From positions 1 to 61,883 of the forward strand of contig CALXQW010000020.1 of the NCBI GenBank assembly GCA_944390805.1: a stretch of DNA of 61,883 bases, written 5' to 3'. The notes beneath the pieces are model-generated. The model saw only the letters and a program-made list of their open reading frames with translations. It was not told the origin of the DNA and did no database searches. Positions 15,394 through 24,776 of the stretch are shown here, one piece after another. The DNA is from an uncultured Opitutales bacterium. GTDB lineage: Bacteria; Verrucomicrobiota; Verrucomicrobiia; Opitutales; Intestinicryptomonadaceae. Position 1 is the first letter of the stretch, and every line of letters starts with the position of its first letter. A program made the translations under genes and the position numbers.

Positions 15394-17373
15394 ATGGACG
15401 CATGGGAAATCAGGGAAGAGCTGAAAAACAGGCTTGAAAGACTGCTCGACGAGTTTCTGCCGGGCGGCTCTTCCGACGGGCACTACTACAGGACAAGCGG
15501 CGTTCACGGCGGAGACGGCAAAAGCATGGTTGTGCACCTGACTCGCGGCACGAAGTGGGAGCGCGGAGACTTTTACGAAAACAACCCGAAAGGGGACGAA
15601 ACCTACACGAACGGAAGCGTTCTGGACCTGTTCATGGCCGCCAACAACATCAAGGACGTTTCCGAGGGCATAAAGAAAGCCAAGTCCTGGTGCGGCATCT
15701 ACGAGCCGAAAAGGATTTCCGCCTACCCGAAACAGCAGGGCGGCAAGGATACCTTCAAGCCCGCCGGGGAACACATTGTTGCCCGCTACAAGGTTGACCC
15801 CGTGATGCCGGAGAGCATAGTTGGGAAATACCTGACGCAGGAGCGCGGTATTCCGCTTGAAATTTTGAGGAAGTACCATGTGGGGCAAGCCAAAGTGCCC
15901 ATCAGAAACAAGGCCGGGGAATGGGAGATGGAAGACGCGTTTGTCTTCAGATTCCGCGACTGCGAGGGGAATTTTGCGGGAAACAAGTACATACTCGTAA
16001 AACGCGACGAAAAGAACAGGAAAATTGTTACGACCGACAAGGGCATGGACGAGTCAAGACAGCACCTTTGGGGCATGGACGCCGTGCCTTCCGACGCAAG
16101 GGAGCTTTTGATTTGCGAGGGAGAAATCGACGCACTAAGTGCAGCCTCCTGCGGATTTAACGCCGTAAGCATTCCGTTCGGCGCAAAGGGAGACGGCAAC
16201 AAATGGATTGAAAACGATTTTGAGTGGCTGGACCGATTTACTCTGATTAAGGTTTGCATGGACTCTGACGAGGCGGGAAGAAAATCGGCCTCCGCAATAG
16301 TGCCAAGACTCAACTATATGCGTACAGAACAAGTTGAAGTTTTTGAGCCGTACAACGATTTGAACGACCTATTTCTTGCCAATCCTGAATACCTGACAAG
16401 TGCAGTTGAAAATTCAAAAGCTTTTACGCCCGAGCGCCTGCGCAGGGCACGTGATTACGCCAAGGATATTTGGGAGGAGTTTTTCCCTGAAGGCGGCGAA
16501 GAACCAGGAGACCCGTTGCCGTTTAACTGTCCGGATTTCAGAATTAGACCGGGCGAGATGTCGATATTTTCGGGCTACCAAAAGAGCGGCAAAACCGTGA
16601 TGCTCTCGTGGATTACAAACTGCCATGCGGCGGCCTTCGGCAGGCGCGTTGGAATTGCCTCAATGGAACTTAAGCCCCAAAAGACCCTGCGCAACATCAT
16701 GAGGCAGGCCATAGGACAGCGCAAGCCCTTGGACGCCAACGGCGAGCCCGACAGAAAGCTTTTTGAGGACGCCCTGGAATATCTGGACGAGCATTTCTTT
16801 ATGTTCGACTGCGTAGGCAGGGCGAAAATCAGGGAAATTTTGGAGGTATTCAGCTTTGCAGTCAGGAAATACGGGCTTTCAACCGTGATTATAGACTCGC
16901 TGATGAAGCTGGACGTGGGCAAGGACGACTACCAGCGCCAAAGCGATGTTGTTGACGAAATGGCAAACTGGGCGCGCGACATGAATGTGCATCTCTTCCT
17001 GGTTGCGCATTCTCGCAAGCCCCAAAACAAGGATAACCAGCTAAACCACGTGCCATACGCGGAGGAGGTTGAAGGCTCCGGCGACATAATCAAGCAGGTG
17101 CACAACATTCTTGTGGCTTTCAGGTGCAGAAAAAAGGAGGAAAGCATGAAGAAGGCCATGCTGAAAAACGATACGGAGCAGATAGAGAAACTCAAGGACG
17201 AGGCCGACGCAATGTTCGTGGTGCGCGGACAGCGCGAAGGCGACGGGCAGGAGCCAATCAAGCACCTGTTCTACGACCTTGAAAGCTGGCAGTACGGAGA
17301 GGAAAGGGATTTCTCACCCCTAAACCTAATTCAAATGTGGAAGGACAGAATCAATGAAGAAGCTAAAGATTGA
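15394..17373 (+). CDS. Bifunctional primase-helicase (TOPRIM plus RecA-like), T7 gp4 type
   Basis: The N-terminal half holds a TOPRIM nucleotidyl-transfer core: LLICEGEIDALSA (catalytic Glu) and KVCMDSDEAG (acidic DxD). The C-terminal half is a RecA/DnaB-like helicase with Walker A GYQKSGKT and Walker B STVIIDSLMK, then a QxxR-like end. A clear CxxC zinc finger is not seen at the N-terminus, so priming may depend on another element. Length about 660 aa. It follows ssb by two bases; the track frame includes a TTG just upstream, but ATG 15394 is the better start. It unwinds and primes phage DNA. Confidence 0.85.
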   Translation: MDAWEIREELKNRLERLLDEFLPGGSSDGHYYRTSGVHGGDGKSMVVHLTRGTKWERGDFYENNPKGDETYTNGSVLDLFMAANNIKDVSEGIKKAKSWCGIYEPKRISAYPKQQGGKDTFKPAGEHIVARYKVDPVMPESIVGKYLTQERGIPLEILRKYHVGQAKVPIRNKAGEWEMEDAFVFRFRDCEGNFAGNKYILVKRDEKNRKIVTTDKGMDESRQHLWGMDAVPSDARELLICEGEIDALSAASCGFNAVSIPFGAKGDGNKWIENDFEWLDRFTLIKVCMDSDEAGRKSASAIVPRLNYMRTEQVEVFEPYNDLNDLFLANPEYLTSAVENSKAFTPERLRRARDYAKDIWEEFFPEGGEEPGDPLPFNCPDFRIRPGEMSIFSGYQKSGKTVMLSWITNCHAAAFGRRVGIASMELKPQKTLRNIMRQAIGQRKPLDANGEPDRKLFEDALEYLDEHFFMFDCVGRAKIREILEVFSFAVRKYGLSTVIIDSLMKLDVGKDDYQRQSDVVDEMANWARDMNVHLFLVAHSRKPQNKDNQLNHVPYAEEVEGSGDIIKQVHNILVAFRCRKKEESMKKAMLKNDTEQIEKLKDEADAMFVVRGQREGDGQEPIKHLFYDLESWQYGEERDFSPLNLIQMWKDRINEEAKD

Positions 17374-17665
17374 AATAGGAGATTTGGTGAAAATCAACGG
17401 CAGGTGGCATATCGTTGACGACAAGTATGTTCCGGATTGGGAACAGGGCTTTGCGACCGAGCGAGAGGAAGTCTTTTGCCTGACCCGCGAAGGCGACACC
17501 GAAACTTTTTATGAAAAAAATCTAAAAAATTGCGCAGAATATGTTATACGTAGTAATGAGGCAAAGCGCTTTTGCGAAATTTTCGACAGGCTCGAGAAAA
17601 TCGCAAAGCGCCAAGGAGGAGAAATTGCCGAGTATTTTAGCGAACTATGCCTGACGACCAAATAG
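17354..17665 (+). CDS. Hypothetical phage protein, 103 aa
   Basis: No family recognised. The N-terminus (IGDLVKINGRWHIVDDKY) looks like a small beta barrel of the kind seen in phage accessory proteins, the C-terminus is helical. It overlaps the primase-helicase end by 20 bp and the small terminase start by 19 bp, so it sits at the junction between the replication and packaging modules. Confidence 0.55.
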   Translation: MKKLKIEIGDLVKINGRWHIVDDKYVPDWEQGFATEREEVFCLTREGDTETFYEKNLKNCAEYVIRSNEAKRFCEIFDRLEKIAKRQGGEIAEYFSELCLTTK

Positions 17666-18216
17666 AGCTTTTTACCGATGCCGAACTTACCGAAGCGGAA
17701 ATTCTTACGCCGGAAATAAGGGCGAAGATTGCCGACGAGGAAAGCGCGGGCGCGTATACCGCCGAGCGTCTGAAAAAGAAGATGCCCCAAAAGTACGACG
17801 CGATAAAAATGCTCCTAAAGCTGAAGCTGCCCATAGAGAAAATCGCCCATGCGTGCTCCGTGCACTATTACACCGTCTGCGCCGTCATGCGCCTTGAGCC
17901 GCAAATCTTGGCGCAGGCAAAGGACGACTTCGCGAACCTTGCCCTGCAAAACTCTTTGATAGCGCAGCAGAAGCTCTTTGAGATGCTTTCCAACCTGGAC
18001 ACGAGCGAGGCCACGACGGGCTCTATCTTCCAGCTGGCGACGGCCTCCGGAGTGCTCATAGACAAGGCCAACCTGCTGCAGGGCGGGGCGACGCAGAGGG
18101 TTGTTGTTGAAAACGGCGACAAATTCAGCGGGGACTACCTGTCTTACGCGCAAAAATACCTTAAGCCTAAGAACGCCAAAGACGCGGCGCTCGACGCGGA
18201 AATTGTGGAGGGTTGA
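17647..18216 (+). CDS. Probable terminase small subunit, 189 aa
   Basis: A helical protein with an HTH-like segment, IEKIAHACSVHYYTVCAVMR, placed directly before the large terminase. The remainder (QNSLIAQQKLFEMLSNLD, SIFQLATASGVLIDKANLLQ) resembles the oligomerisation helices of small terminases, which recognise the packaging site. Assigned mainly from gene order and the HTH. Ends with TGA next to the next start. Confidence 0.65.
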   Translation: MPDDQIELFTDAELTEAEILTPEIRAKIADEESAGAYTAERLKKKMPQKYDAIKMLLKLKLPIEKIAHACSVHYYTVCAVMRLEPQILAQAKDDFANLALQNSLIAQQKLFEMLSNLDTSEATTGSIFQLATASGVLIDKANLLQGGATQRVVVENGDKFSGDYLSYAQKYLKPKNAKDAALDAEIVEG

Positions 18217-18218
18217 AA

Positions 18219-20123
18219 ATGGAGTTTGTAGTTCCCATAGAGCCAACGCACCCGGCCTTCCCCCTGCCTACGCAGGAGGAGTTTGACGCCATTGTATCCG
18301 CCTACGGGCAGGAGGGCTGGAATGAAATTATGCGCGCGAGAAACCTGCGCATAGAAGCCGAGCTCAAAGACCCCTTCGCCTACGGCGTGGAGCTGCCCGC
18401 GTGGCTTTTGGCCGACTGGTGCCTGGGCAGGATTTCTTGGGAAGATTTTTGTGCGTCAAAAGGCTGTGTGGATTCCTGCAAAGTTCCCGACGAATGGAAA
18501 ACGGAGGAGCTGAAAAAAACATTCGAGGGCGACCCCGCGCGCCTGCTCTTGATTTTGGGCGGAACGGGTAGCGCAAAAACCGAGTACATGCTAAAGCGCA
18601 TAGTATCCGACGCAAGGGACAATCCGTACCACGTCAGCTGGGTATTTCACGAGAGCAAGGAACTGAGCGTGGACTACCACCAAAACATCGTCTACAAGTA
18701 TCTGCCCGCAAACTGGAAGACCGCCGGCAAAGGCTCCGTGGGGTATGTGTCGTACAAGCAAAAAACCGGCTTTGCAGAGGGAAACTTCATAGGCGCAAAC
18801 GGCTCAAACATGCGCTTTAGAACCTACGAACAGGACATAAAAACGATAGAATCGGGTAAGCTTGGCGCGCCGACGGGAAAGCGCACAATAGGCTTTTGCG
18901 CCGACGAGCTTTGCCCACTAAAGTACCTGCAAACACTGCGCGGCCGTCTTGCCAGCCGCAACGCCAGCGGGATTTTCGGATTTACGCCGCTGCAGGGATA
19001 TTCGGACGTTGTTGCGTGGTTTAGAAACGGGGCAAAAACGGTTTTGTCGAGGCGCGAAACGGACATCGCCTCCCCGGTTGACGTGCCGCTTGTCGAAGTA
19101 AAAAAGGCTGTGGACAAGAAATTCGAGCCCATGAAAATTGCGGTGGTCTATTTCCATTCAAAATATTCGCCATACGCAAACTACGAAGGGCTAAAACAGC
19201 TTTACGGCTCGGATTCCGACGCGGTGCGCCTTATCCGCTACGACGGATTCTGCAAACAGGAAAAACAAAACCTGTTCCCGAAGCTCTCAAAAGCAGTCCA
19301 TGGATTCAAAATTGAAGACCTGCCGAAAAACGGCACGCGCTATTATTTCCTGGACCCCTGCGGCATACGCAGGAATTGGGCTATGATTTGGGTTTTAATC
19401 GACGCTTATAACAGGGCTTGGATTTACAGGGAATGGCCGTGTCCGAACATACCAATTCCCGGCTACGGAAGGATAGGCCCGTGGGCCGAGGAGGGGCAGA
19501 CCGCCGCGCACAAATTCGGCGGAGTGCCGGGCGCGGGAAGCGTGGGGCTTGGCTTTGGCATTCCTGAGTACAAGAACGAAATCATGCGGCTGGAGGGCTG
19601 GAAGGACTATTACGCCCAAAAGCCCGTTCTGGAGTGCGACGAATTAAACGGCGCGGACGAACAAATCTATTGGCGCGAGATAGACTCGAGGTTTGCCGAC
19701 ACCGCCAAAAACAACGCCGAAGGCAACACGACGCTTTTGGACGAACTCCAGAAGGCGAAAATCTATTGCAAGCCGACAAGCGGCGCCCGGATTGAAGAGG
19801 GCATAAAGCTCATAAACCTGCTCTTGGCTTACAAGGAAAACTGGCAGACACCGGAGGACGGCCCCAAGCTTTTCATCTGCGAAGACTGCGCCAACGTCTG
19901 GTTTGCGCTGCAAAACTATACGGCTCTTGGCGGCGGCAAAGAGGCCAGCAAAGACTTTGCAGACCTTGTGCGCTATCTGGCGAAATCCGCGCCGCCCTAC
20001 ATTTCCGAAAACGCCGAGCCCGTGCGCAGCCGCCTGGCGCTGAGCGCGGACTATTTTGAGAGCGCAACGAGAGTCATAGACAAGAACAGATATTTTGGGG
20101 AGGAAAGCCAATGCCGAATGTAG
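18219..20123 (+). CDS. Terminase large subunit (packaging ATPase-nuclease)
   Basis: Walker A LILGGTGSAKTEYML near residue 110, and a Walker B-like RTIGFCADEL about 120 residues later, mark the ATPase. The C-terminal nuclease half has acidic stretches (RYYFLDPCG) consistent with the RNase H-like fold. Length about 634 aa. ATG 18219 has the strong site GGAGGG at good spacing and is preferred over the TTG at 18213. It cuts and pumps phage DNA into proheads through the portal encoded just downstream. Confidence 0.85.
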   Translation: MEFVVPIEPTHPAFPLPTQEEFDAIVSAYGQEGWNEIMRARNLRIEAELKDPFAYGVELPAWLLADWCLGRISWEDFCASKGCVDSCKVPDEWKTEELKKTFEGDPARLLLILGGTGSAKTEYMLKRIVSDARDNPYHVSWVFHESKELSVDYHQNIVYKYLPANWKTAGKGSVGYVSYKQKTGFAEGNFIGANGSNMRFRTYEQDIKTIESGKLGAPTGKRTIGFCADELCPLKYLQTLRGRLASRNASGIFGFTPLQGYSDVVAWFRNGAKTVLSRRETDIASPVDVPLVEVKKAVDKKFEPMKIAVVYFHSKYSPYANYEGLKQLYGSDSDAVRLIRYDGFCKQEKQNLFPKLSKAVHGFKIEDLPKNGTRYYFLDPCGIRRNWAMIWVLIDAYNRAWIYREWPCPNIPIPGYGRIGPWAEEGQTAAHKFGGVPGAGSVGLGFGIPEYKNEIMRLEGWKDYYAQKPVLECDELNGADEQIYWREIDSRFADTAKNNAEGNTTLLDELQKAKIYCKPTSGARIEEGIKLINLLLAYKENWQTPEDGPKLFICEDCANVWFALQNYTALGGGKEASKDFADLVRYLAKSAPPYISENAEPVRSRLALSADYFESATRVIDKNRYFGEESQCRM

Positions 20124-20308
20124 AGCCCTCAAAATACTTCCTGCGCTGGGGCGAAATGGTCGATTGGCTGCGCTCCAAGGGGCTGAGCGTGCGCAGCATC
20201 AAGCGCCTGAAAAAGGCCGGAAAAATCAAATCTTTCTATCTGTCCGGGGGCAACAGGGCAATGTATCTAAAAATTCAAATTATGAAGGACGTACTAAATG
20301 AAATCTGA
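20111..20308 (+). CDS. Small HTH-like protein between terminase and portal, 65 aa
   Basis: The frame overlaps the terminase end by 13 bp and the portal start by 11 bp. The product (EMVDWLRSKGLSVRSIKRL followed by a basic KKAGKIKSFYL) resembles a short excisionase-like HTH. Genes of this sort are common between terminase and portal; function unknown. The overlap pattern supports expression. Confidence 0.55.
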   Translation: MPNVEPSKYFLRWGEMVDWLRSKGLSVRSIKRLKKAGKIKSFYLSGGNRAMYLKIQIMKDVLNEI

Positions 20309-22511
20309 CGACGAAAATATTTCCAACGCAAAAAAAGCTTCGCCCCAATCTTTGCTCTCCGAGCTTGACGGAGCGATAAACAAGGCTGTGCCGTGGGCAA
20401 ACAGGGCATCGATAGCCGAGGACGCCTTTTATTGTTGGTGGGCGGGGCAAAGCGACGACGGCCGCAAGCGCAAGCGCGACGGAGAGCCTACGCCGTGGCC
20501 GTGGGACGGAGCAAGCGACACCAGGGTGCGGCTTGTCGAGGAGAAAATACGCGAGCTGTGCGCCGTCTGCGAAAGCGCGTGGACAAGGGGCAAATGGGAG
20601 TTTGCGGGCGTTGACGGCTTCGACTTCATCAAGGCGGGAAAATTCAACCAGCTTTTGAAGTGGCAGATAAAAACGCAAATGGGGCGCAACGCCGAGCGCC
20701 AGCGCAAGCTTGCCACAAAATACATGTTTATGTACGGCTTGGCAATCATAGCTGTTTCTTGGAGCAAAAAGGAAAGGCTGGGTTTGATAGACATTGCGCC
20801 AATCGATTTGGCGAGGAAATTCGGCATAGAGAAGGAATGGCTGGCATACACGCAAAACCCGATGATTTTCAGCGGGCAGTTTGCGCCCGAAACTTTGGCA
20901 AAGGCGCAGCTTGTAGTGGATTTGGACACGCTGCTCTACGCGCCGATAACGGAGGAATACAACCCCGAAAAAAGCCTTGCGCTATGGCTTGGGGAATTTT
21001 ATCCGGACGCAAACGACGCCGCGTGCCTGGTTGCTGCCAAAAGCCTGCGTGAAAAACAAACCGCGCAGATACCGCAAAAAAGAGTGGTCAAGGAATGCCC
21101 CGCGTGGTCCGCGTTTTTGCCCTTCGAGAATATATTCTTCCCGACGGAAACGGAGGACCTCTCCGAAGCGCGCTGGATAGCCTTGCGCAAGTGGCTGACC
21201 AGAACCGATGTTGAAAGCAACGCCGAATGGCCGAAAAATTTCAAGGAGGAACTGCTCAAGCACGAAGGGCAAAGCTCCACAAAGGTTTTGGAGGGCCTGC
21301 GCAAAAATTCCGAAAGATGGAAACGCTCTCAGCGCGCAGACAGCGAGTTTGTGCGCTCCACGGACAACACCGGCCTTTACGAAATTTACGAGTTCTACTA
21401 CAGGGCAACGGACGAACGCGGCCTTGAACAACTGAAAAAATGCGTATTCTCCGAACACGTAAAAGGCGGGAACGGCGAATATATTTTGGCCGAAGACGGC
21501 ATATACGACGAAAACGGAGACTATCCGTTTGTGGCGTTGGAGATAAACCCCGACGGAGACTGCCTAATCGACAATTACGGCATTCCCTACGCGCTCTACA
21601 CACACCAGATGGAGGTTAAAGAAGCGAGGGACGCGCGCATCAACGCCAAGGACATAAACATTCTGCCGCCGGTTGTAAGGGACGTGCGCGATATGGGCAG
21701 GCCGTTCCAGCTCGGCCCCGACGTGCCGGTATACGAAAGCGTGCGCGGCTCGACGCAGTGGATGAAAACTCCGGACAGCAAAACATATCTGGCCACGGAA
21801 ATCGAAAACACCGTAAAGATTGATATAGACAGGTATTGCGGAACCTCCAATACCGGCGTGCCCGACAATGTTACGCAGGCAATCCAGTCGTACATTCTGT
21901 CGGGATACTTAAGCTCGATGGGCGAACTGCTGACGCGCACCTTCCAGCTGGACCAGCTATACCTGCCCGAGACTGTCGTAACGCGGGTTTCGGGAATTAT
22001 CGACAAGCCGTTTAAAATTTCCAGAGAGGAAATTTCAGGGCAGTTCGACGTTTACATCACATTCGACCCGCGCGAAATGGACAGCCAAGTTGCCGTGGAA
22101 AAAGCCAAGCAGCTTGTCGAAATTATCCAGCTCGACAGAAACGGGATTATAGACATCAACAAAGCCGTTTCTCTGGCCGTTTCCATGGTGGACCCGCTGT
22201 GGGCCGAAAAACTCATCACCGACGCGCAGAAGGGCGCCTTAAAGGAAATTTCCGACGAGCAGAACAACGTGTCTCTCATAATGACCGGGCAGGAGCCGCC
22301 CATGCGCGAGGACGAGCCGAGCGCGGGAATGAGGCTGCAATACCTGCAAAACCTCCTGGCGAAATCCCCGGAAGTGCAGGGCAAGATTGCGACAAATCCG
22401 TTTGTCAAAAGCCTGTTTGAAAACCGCGTAAAACACCTGCAGTTTGCGCTCATACAGCAGAGGAACGCCCAAACCGGCAAACTTGGCGTAAACCCCGTTA
22501 TGAAGGCTTAA
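20298..22511 (+). CDS. Portal protein, 737 aa
   Basis: The N-terminal WPWDGASDTRVRLVEEKI, the long alpha-beta body and the C-terminal basic helices fit a portal monomer of the larger class (about 740 aa, near the size of the P22 portal). No nucleotide motif is present, as expected. It forms the dodecameric channel at the prohead vertex. It is preceded by the terminase and followed by one small gene, then the integrase. Assigned by size, N-terminal motif and position. Confidence 0.75.
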   Translation: MKSDDENISNAKKASPQSLLSELDGAINKAVPWANRASIAEDAFYCWWAGQSDDGRKRKRDGEPTPWPWDGASDTRVRLVEEKIRELCAVCESAWTRGKWEFAGVDGFDFIKAGKFNQLLKWQIKTQMGRNAERQRKLATKYMFMYGLAIIAVSWSKKERLGLIDIAPIDLARKFGIEKEWLAYTQNPMIFSGQFAPETLAKAQLVVDLDTLLYAPITEEYNPEKSLALWLGEFYPDANDAACLVAAKSLREKQTAQIPQKRVVKECPAWSAFLPFENIFFPTETEDLSEARWIALRKWLTRTDVESNAEWPKNFKEELLKHEGQSSTKVLEGLRKNSERWKRSQRADSEFVRSTDNTGLYEIYEFYYRATDERGLEQLKKCVFSEHVKGGNGEYILAEDGIYDENGDYPFVALEINPDGDCLIDNYGIPYALYTHQMEVKEARDARINAKDINILPPVVRDVRDMGRPFQLGPDVPVYESVRGSTQWMKTPDSKTYLATEIENTVKIDIDRYCGTSNTGVPDNVTQAIQSYILSGYLSSMGELLTRTFQLDQLYLPETVVTRVSGIIDKPFKISREEISGQFDVYITFDPREMDSQVAVEKAKQLVEIIQLDRNGIIDINKAVSLAVSMVDPLWAEKLITDAQKGALKEISDEQNNVSLIMTGQEPPMREDEPSAGMRLQYLQNLLAKSPEVQGKIATNPFVKSLFENRVKHLQFALIQQRNAQTGKLGVNPVMKA

Positions 22512-22512
22512 C

Positions 22513-22761
22513 ATGGACGATTTTCAAAAATATGAAACCATGAAGAAAATTCCGGAAGACAGCTTCAATCTTGTGCTGGCAACCCTGCAAAAAAACATAG
22601 ACAGGGCCATTCTGGAAAATTCCGACCCCAACAACGCGAATAACCACGGAGTTTTGGCGCATAGCTCTGGCGGCGTGTTCTGGCTGAACGTTGTCAAAAG
22701 CGAAATCGAACGCATGAGGGAAATTCCTTTGGCGCGGCAAAGCGCCAAGGAAAACCTTTAA
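22513..22761 (+). CDS. Small hypothetical phage protein, 82 aa
   Basis: One base after the portal stop, in the same transcript. Helical; no recognised domain. It ends 4 bp inside the convergent integrase gene, making it the last rightward gene before the attachment region. In the circular phage it would be followed by the head genes lying beyond the left edge. Confidence 0.55.
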   Translation: MDDFQKYETMKKIPEDSFNLVLATLQKNIDRAILENSDPNNANNHGVLAHSSGGVFWLNVVKSEIERMREIPLARQSAKENL

Positions 22762-23963
22762 AGTGGCTCGAAGTCTTGCAGCAAAGAGGCGTAGTGCCTT
22801 TCGGCAACGGCAACGGTGTCCCGCAAGAATTTTGCCGCTGCAAAAATTCCGCGCTTTGTGGCAACTTCACTGCCGGCCTGCTTACGCAACTCATGCAAAC
22901 GCTTTTCTCGGTTTGGCAAGAATTGCGCAATCCACGCCGAAGTTTCTCTTTTTATAAGACTCGCCCTGCCTGCCGGCGTGGGCGAGTCAAAAACATAACC
23001 GCTTATTTTGTTTTCAGCGTTCAACGCCTTACGCCACAAGTCCAATCTTTCCTGCGAAACGGGCACACGCCCGTTTTTTTTGTCGCCCTTGGAGCTCCAA
23101 GCGGGCACGTCTCCCTGGGCCGGACGATAGTGTATGGAAATTACGATACTATTGTTGTGGCGCTCGAACCATTCCCACCTAATACCGATTATTTCCTTTG
23201 CGGTAAGCCCGCAGAAACGCGCCAGCTGGACCGCAACGGCAATTTGTTTTGTAGGCAGGTTTTCGCAGGAATACTTTTCCGCGATTTCCCCGCAATCAAC
23301 GCCGTTTAAAATGTCTTCAGTAATGCCTTTTATCTTTTGGTCAACCGACTCCGGTATTGGCTCAAAAGTGGTGCTCATCTGCTTTAAATACGCCGCTTGG
23401 CAAAAATCTTTTACAGACGGAGGCATCTTTATTCTTTTCAATTCATAAAGCTTTAAAGCGTCTTTTGAAAATACGCTTTTGGCCTGTCTAAATACCGAAT
23501 TGAGTGAATAGTTCAGCTTTAAATCGTCATCTTTTGTGATGTCTAACCCGCGTTCCCGGTAGCGAATTGCTCGCCATTTGTAGACAAGTTCGGCATTTAG
23601 GGCATCAAGACGAATCGACGGATTCAAACCGACAACTTTTAAAATTCTCAATAGGTTCATGGCGTTGTTTCTTGCCGACTGCAAAGAGCAATTTCCGAAA
23701 GATGAAATATTGTTTTTGTAAAGTTCCACAATCTCTTTAATGGTGGAATAATTGCTTCTGCGCAAAGCCACCTTGTTTTCGGACAATCCCGCAACCTCGC
23801 AATAAATTTCCCAAGCTACCTTTTGTGCGGTTGCCAAGTCTCTCTTGCCGGTGCAACGCCTCACATCGCGTCCGCGATATTTAAAGCGAACGTAAATAAG
23901 CTTTTTTTGCCCGTAGAAATACAAGTTTTTGCCTAGCTTAAAATCTCTATAGGATAGAATCAT
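22758..23963 (-). CDS. Tyrosine recombinase / integrase, 401 aa
   Basis: Residues 1-90 form an Arm/SAM-like N-terminal part (YVRFKYRGRDVRRCTGKRD). The catalytic domain shows AVQLARFCGLTAKEIIGIRW as box 1, LHELRKQAGSEVATKRG with the second Arg as box 2, and AERHYASL with the Tyr nucleophile. The usual Arg of box 1 (GLR) is Thr here and the usual LGH is LRD, so two canonical catalytic positions differ. Convergent with the portal transcript, its 5' end faces the host junction. It would integrate and excise the phage at the SulP gene. Confidence 0.85.
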   Translation of the reverse strand: MILSYRDFKLGKNLYFYGQKKLIYVRFKYRGRDVRRCTGKRDLATAQKVAWEIYCEVAGLSENKVALRRSNYSTIKEIVELYKNNISSFGNCSLQSARNNAMNLLRILKVVGLNPSIRLDALNAELVYKWRAIRYRERGLDITKDDDLKLNYSLNSVFRQAKSVFSKDALKLYELKRIKMPPSVKDFCQAAYLKQMSTTFEPIPESVDQKIKGITEDILNGVDCGEIAEKYSCENLPTKQIAVAVQLARFCGLTAKEIIGIRWEWFERHNNSIVISIHYRPAQGDVPAWSSKGDKKNGRVPVSQERLDLWRKALNAENKISGYVFDSPTPAGRASLIKRETSAWIAQFLPNREKRLHELRKQAGSEVATKRGIFAAAKFLRDTVAVAERHYASLLQDFEPL

Positions 23964-24165
23964 GTTTTTGCCCTCAAAAGTTTATCCCTCTTTTTGTCCA
24001 CCTATTTTGTTTTTGATGCCAACAATATCATTGAAAAATTTTTAAAAAGTCAAGAAGCAAAAAAGAGTATAAACCCGCATAAATACGCATTATAAAAGCC
24101 TATAAACCTTATTTTAACTACTTTCTAAAATTACAGAGCAATTTAATCAAAACTTATTTTTAATT
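23964..24165. other. Probable right attachment region (attR)
   Basis: About 200 bp of AT-rich sequence lies between the integrase start codon and the first clear SulP-like codons. It contains short direct repeats built on TATAAA and CCTTATTTT. The core cannot be fixed because attL is outside the window. Confidence 0.5.
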
Positions 24166-24540
24166 GAGGGAAAATCAATACCGGAAGGCGTAATGGTATT
24201 TAGAATATTCGGTGTTTTGATGTTTGGGGCGGCGGATAAGCTTGAAAGCATTTTAAGCTCCATGGGCGAGGCGCCAAAGATTGTCATATTGCGCATGCGC
24301 ACAGTTCTTGCAATGGATGCCACGGCGCTCTCCGTGCTCGACGGCCTCTATGAGAAGATGAAGTCTAAAGGAATACGTCTCATGATAACCGGAGCCCATT
24401 CCCAGCCTTTGCACATGATGCAAAAATCTGGATTCCTCGATAAGATAGGAGAGGGATTTGTACTTGAAAATATAGATGCGGCTCTGGCTAAATCGCGCGA
24501 GGTTCTCTCGGAAGATATCTCTGCGAAAGATTCTCAATAG
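24118..24540 (+). pseudogene. SulP-family anion permease remnant: C-terminal STAS domain only
   Basis: From about 24172 the frame reads SIPEGVMVFRIFGVLMFGAA, the exact layout of the STAS domain that closes SulP sulfate/anion permeases. It continues through KIVILRMRTVLAMDATALSV, with the conserved DATAL loop. The membrane domain (about 400 aa) is absent; instead the phage integrase lies upstream. The open frame starts right after a TAA at 24115. Most simply, the phage inserted in the gene and its 5' part is on the far left side of the prophage. ATG 24193 may yield a free STAS protein of 115 aa. A terminator follows. Confidence 0.75.
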
Positions 24541-24567
24541 CCTAAATCCACTTGAAGATTTTATCGG

Positions 24568-24614
24568 CGCAAATTTTTCAATTCTTATCTCTTAAGATGA
24601 AAAATTTGCGTTTC
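24568..24614 (+). terminator. Rho-independent terminator after the SulP remnant
   Basis: CGCAAATTTTTCA and its perfect complement TGAAAAATTTGCG form a 13-bp stem with a 17-nt loop, followed by TTTCTATATT. Confidence 0.7.
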
Positions 24615-24776
24615 TATATTATTTAGCTTGGTTTGCTCAAGTTATTTGTAGCCAACCATTGCTCTTTTATGCAGACTTGACCTTTCCGAACAGAATCTAA
24701 AAACATCTTCTCAGAATTTTGTTGTTGTAAAATACGTACATTTACAAAAAGTTTACTTAAGAAACAGGAAGGGGAT

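Larger units (their letters stand above)
1..24165. mobile_element. Integrated tailed-phage genome (right part; left end outside window)
   Basis: The stretch holds phage hallmark genes in a coherent order: a giant polyvalent virion protein, repressor region, initiator, SSB, primase-helicase, terminase small and large subunits, portal, and a terminal tyrosine integrase. Lysogeny and early modules are separated by operator-like palindromes. The right border lies between the integrase start (23963) and the first recognisable SulP-like codons (about 24165). No capsid or tail assembly genes are visible; since portal precedes the integrase, they are probably near the left end, beyond base 1. The polyvalent protein and long portal suggest a podovirus-like relative, which is inference. 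The exact right end is unknown because the other att half is not visible. Confidence 0.9.
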
